Shown in pieces: positions 14,830-16,293 of a stretch of DNA of 16,293 nt; the first letter of the stretch is position 1; each line of letters begins with the position of its first letter. Source of the DNA: Fen-1258 sp964595365 (lineage in GTDB: Bacteria > Bacteroidota > Ignavibacteria > Ignavibacteriales > Melioribacteraceae); the NCBI GenBank assembly GCA_964595365.1, contig CAZQQC010000067.1, positions 1 to 16,293 on the forward strand. The letters are read 5' to 3'. The notes under the pieces were generated by a model. That model searched no databases and was not told the origin of the DNA. It was given only the letters and a program-made list of their open reading frames with translations. Both the position numbers and the translations under genes were made by a program.

Positions 14830-15915
14830 ATGCCCCGGTCAAAATCTATATTTCAAAAAATTTCTCTTTTAGTCGGATCACTATTAGCTGTTCTATTACT
14901 ATCCGAAATTGTATTGCGCTTTTCGGGTTACTCACAAGAACTGGTAGTAAATAAAAACGATTCGGATTTTATTGTAGAGGAACCGGCATCGGGATATGTA
15001 TATAAGCCGAATCTTGATACAGTAATTAGTAATTCTAATTATCGGATTAGAATCAAAACAAATTCCTATGGCTACCGCGATGACGAATGGAATTTGCCTA
15101 ACGAAAAAAATGCAATTTTGGTGTTAGGTGATTCATTCACAGCAGGATACGGAGTGAACAAAGAACAGAGGTGGTCGGACCAATTAAATAGACTAATTGC
15201 TGAAGCTGGAAGTAATGAAAAATATCGTATATATAACGCTGCGGTTTCAGGATATAGTTTGCAGCAGATAGAAGCTACATTCGACAAGATGTTTGAGAAG
15301 GTGAACGCCAAAGCAGTTATTATTGGATTAAACATAAATGTGCTGGATCGTTTGATGGATCCTTATATTTATTTCCGGGGATTCAGTCTTAAAAAATCAA
15401 AAGTGCCATATGCGGTGGTGGATAACAATCGCCTGTATATACTTCGATCTAAAAATCCCTTCTTAAAAAGAATTGAATTTCAAATTGTGAAATACTCGCT
15501 GCTTTACGATTTTGTAATGTCGAAGTTATTAATTCTTAAAAACGATTTTACCAAACACTCATATGAGAATGAAAATGCCTTGCTATATGAAACCGGGAAA
15601 ATTTTATTAGGTATTAAGAAGAAATCGATTTCTTCTAATATCCGGCTTATTATACTTCCAATAGTGCAGCACAATAAAGACATGAAATTTGGCAATGAGG
15701 TTCTTAGTCGATATCAAGAAATTAGAAAATTTTGTACAGACAACCGTATTGAATTTGTTGATATGCTTCCGGCAATTGATTCAAGAATAAAATCCGGCAG
15801 CAATTTTTGGATAGGCGCAGACCCTCATTGGAATAAAATAGTGCACCAAATAGCTGCATTTGAATTGAGCCGCTATTTCATTTCAGTAAAAGTTTCTGCA
15901 AAGGGAGTTCACTAA
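14830..15915 (+). CDS. Membrane-anchored SGNH/GDSL-hydrolase-like protein
   Basis: This 361-residue protein has a basic N-terminus and one hydrophobic segment (about 11-31), probably an uncleaved anchor that places the rest outside the cytoplasmic membrane. SGNH blocks are recognisable: block I LGDSFTAGYGV with nucleophile Ser102, block II-like SGYSLQQ with Gly141, block III-like GLNIN (166-170) and block V DPHWN with Asp331 and His333. The family removes or transfers acyl groups on sugars or lipids; the substrate here is unknown. It starts 4 nt after the panD stop with no clear Shine-Dalgarno (AAATAAACG). It may therefore depend on translation from panD, or the true start may be another codon. 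An intrinsic terminator follows, so it is probably the last gene of the pan/coa transcript. A CoA-related role is not indicated by sequence. Confidence 0.8.
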   Translation: MPRSKSIFQKISLLVGSLLAVLLLSEIVLRFSGYSQELVVNKNDSDFIVEEPASGYVYKPNLDTVISNSNYRIRIKTNSYGYRDDEWNLPNEKNAILVLGDSFTAGYGVNKEQRWSDQLNRLIAEAGSNEKYRIYNAAVSGYSLQQIEATFDKMFEKVNAKAVIIGLNINVLDRLMDPYIYFRGFSLKKSKVPYAVVDNNRLYILRSKNPFLKRIEFQIVKYSLLYDFVMSKLLILKNDFTKHSYENENALLYETGKILLGIKKKSISSNIRLIILPIVQHNKDMKFGNEVLSRYQEIRKFCTDNRIEFVDMLPAIDSRIKSGSNFWIGADPHWNKIVHQIAAFELSRYFISVKVSAKGVH

Positions 15916-15927
15916 TTTCACCGACCG

Positions 15928-15952
15928 CGGGGTCATTTTTAACCCCGGTTTT
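15928..15952 (+). terminator. Intrinsic terminator after the SGNH-like gene
   Basis: CGGGGT (15928-15933) pairs with ACCCCG (15942-15947) around an 8-nt loop. TTTT follows at 15949-15952, then AAATTT. It lies 12 nt after the stop codon at 15913-15915 and just before the cmk promoter candidate, marking the end of the pan/coa transcript. Confidence 0.7.
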
Positions 15953-15955
15953 AAA

Positions 15956-15987
15956 TTTGCGACATGGGGCTTGATTTCCTATTTTTG
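15956..15987 (+). promoter_or_regulatory. Candidate Bacteroidota-type promoter of cmk
   Basis: TTTG (15956-15959), a 20-nt spacer and TATTTTTG (15980-15987) match TTTG-N19/20-TAnnTTTG exactly. The predicted start, about 4-7 nt after the -7 box, is almost at the cmk ATG (15995). The position directly after a terminator supports a real transcription unit boundary. Confidence 0.5.
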
Positions 15988-15994
15988 CAAGCCA

Positions 15995-16293
15995 ATGTCA
16001 AGAAAAATAATCATCGCAATAGACGGTCCCGCCGGTTCTGGAAAAAGCACTGCGGCAAAAAACATAGCACAAAAACTCGGATTTACTTATATCGATACCG
16101 GTGCAATGTATAGAGCAATTACTTTTATGGCTCTTCGCAAAGGTATTGCCGAAAATATTTCCGGCGTGATTGATCTTGCGCGGAATATCGATCTCAGGTT
16201 ACAGTTCGACAACGGCGTTACAAGAGTTTTTGTTGATGATGAAGAAGTTACGGATCAAATCCGGACTGCCGAGGTAAACGCAAAGGTCAGCGA
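15995..16293 (+). CDS. cmk: Cytidylate kinase, 5' part (runs off the window)
   Basis: The first 99 codons of a (d)CMP kinase are present. The enzyme phosphorylates CMP and dCMP with ATP in the cytoplasm. The P-loop IAIDGPAGSGKST lies at residues 7-19, followed by LGFTYIDTGAMYRAIT (28-43), the typical CMP-binding start of this family. The sequence stays open to the window end at VNAKVS. The ATG has no Shine-Dalgarno; the upstream GCAAGCCA offers none. A promoter candidate ends 7 nt before it, so the mRNA may have almost no leader. No upstream in-frame start is better. In many bacteria rpsA follows cmk, but that would be outside the window. Confidence 0.93.
   Translation, partial: MSRKIIIAIDGPAGSGKSTAAKNIAQKLGFTYIDTGAMYRAITFMALRKGIAENISGVIDLARNIDLRLQFDNGVTRVFVDDEEVTDQIRTAEVNAKVS

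Noticed and set aside
1..16293. CRISPR array, tRNA, rRNA or insertion sequence
   Set aside because: I saw no regularly spaced repeats, no cloverleaf with a T-loop signature, no rRNA-like stretch and no transposase motifs. The absence call is by eye only.

Overview
This AT-rich, densely coding stretch has every protein gene on the + strand. It looks like the chromosome of a member of the Bacteroidota/Chlorobi branch, possibly Ignavibacteria. That guess rests on codon and base style, a decayed four-helix-bundle (S23-type) gene, and two candidate promoters of the Bacteroidota form TTTG-N19/20-TAnnTTTG. No rRNA or other marker is present to confirm it.

Layout. (1) 1-325: leader or intergenic DNA with a strong small hairpin. 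(2) 326-10282: a complete reductive pyrimidine catabolism cluster. It holds CoA-acylating (methyl)malonate-semialdehyde dehydrogenase, beta-ureidopropionase, a class III beta-alanine-type aminotransferase, dihydropyrimidine dehydrogenase PreT and PreA, dihydropyrimidinase and an NCS1 nucleobase transporter. Gene order is almost the reverse of pathway order. Two spacers inside it hold gene debris: a recognisable four-helix-bundle pseudogene (1819-2092) and an unidentified ORF remnant (3073-3192). (3) 10283-10886: a spacer rich in overlapping inverted repeats, a small tatA-like gene, then a candidate promoter and leader. (4) 10887-15915: panB, panC, coaBC, coaX and panD, tightly packed or overlapping, followed 4 nt later by a membrane-anchored SGNH-hydrolase-like gene and an intrinsic terminator. 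(5) 15995-end: the start of cmk, apparently with its own promoter placed so close to the ATG that the mRNA could be nearly leaderless.

How the genes work together. Uracil or thymine would be imported, reduced by PreTA, ring-opened by dihydropyrimidinase and decarbamoylated to beta-alanine or 3-aminoisobutyrate. The aminotransferase would make the semialdehyde and the dehydrogenase would yield acetyl-CoA or propionyl-CoA. Beta-alanine is also the substrate PanC joins to pantoate, so a beta-alanine-producing catabolic cluster lies next to a beta-alanine-consuming CoA cluster that has its own beta-alanine source, PanD. Every protein family here is known. The less ordinary points are the cluster pairing, the gene relics, the structured spacers, a short PanC and the predicted cmk transcript start. 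I found no CRISPR array, tRNA, rRNA, insertion sequence or clearly new system.
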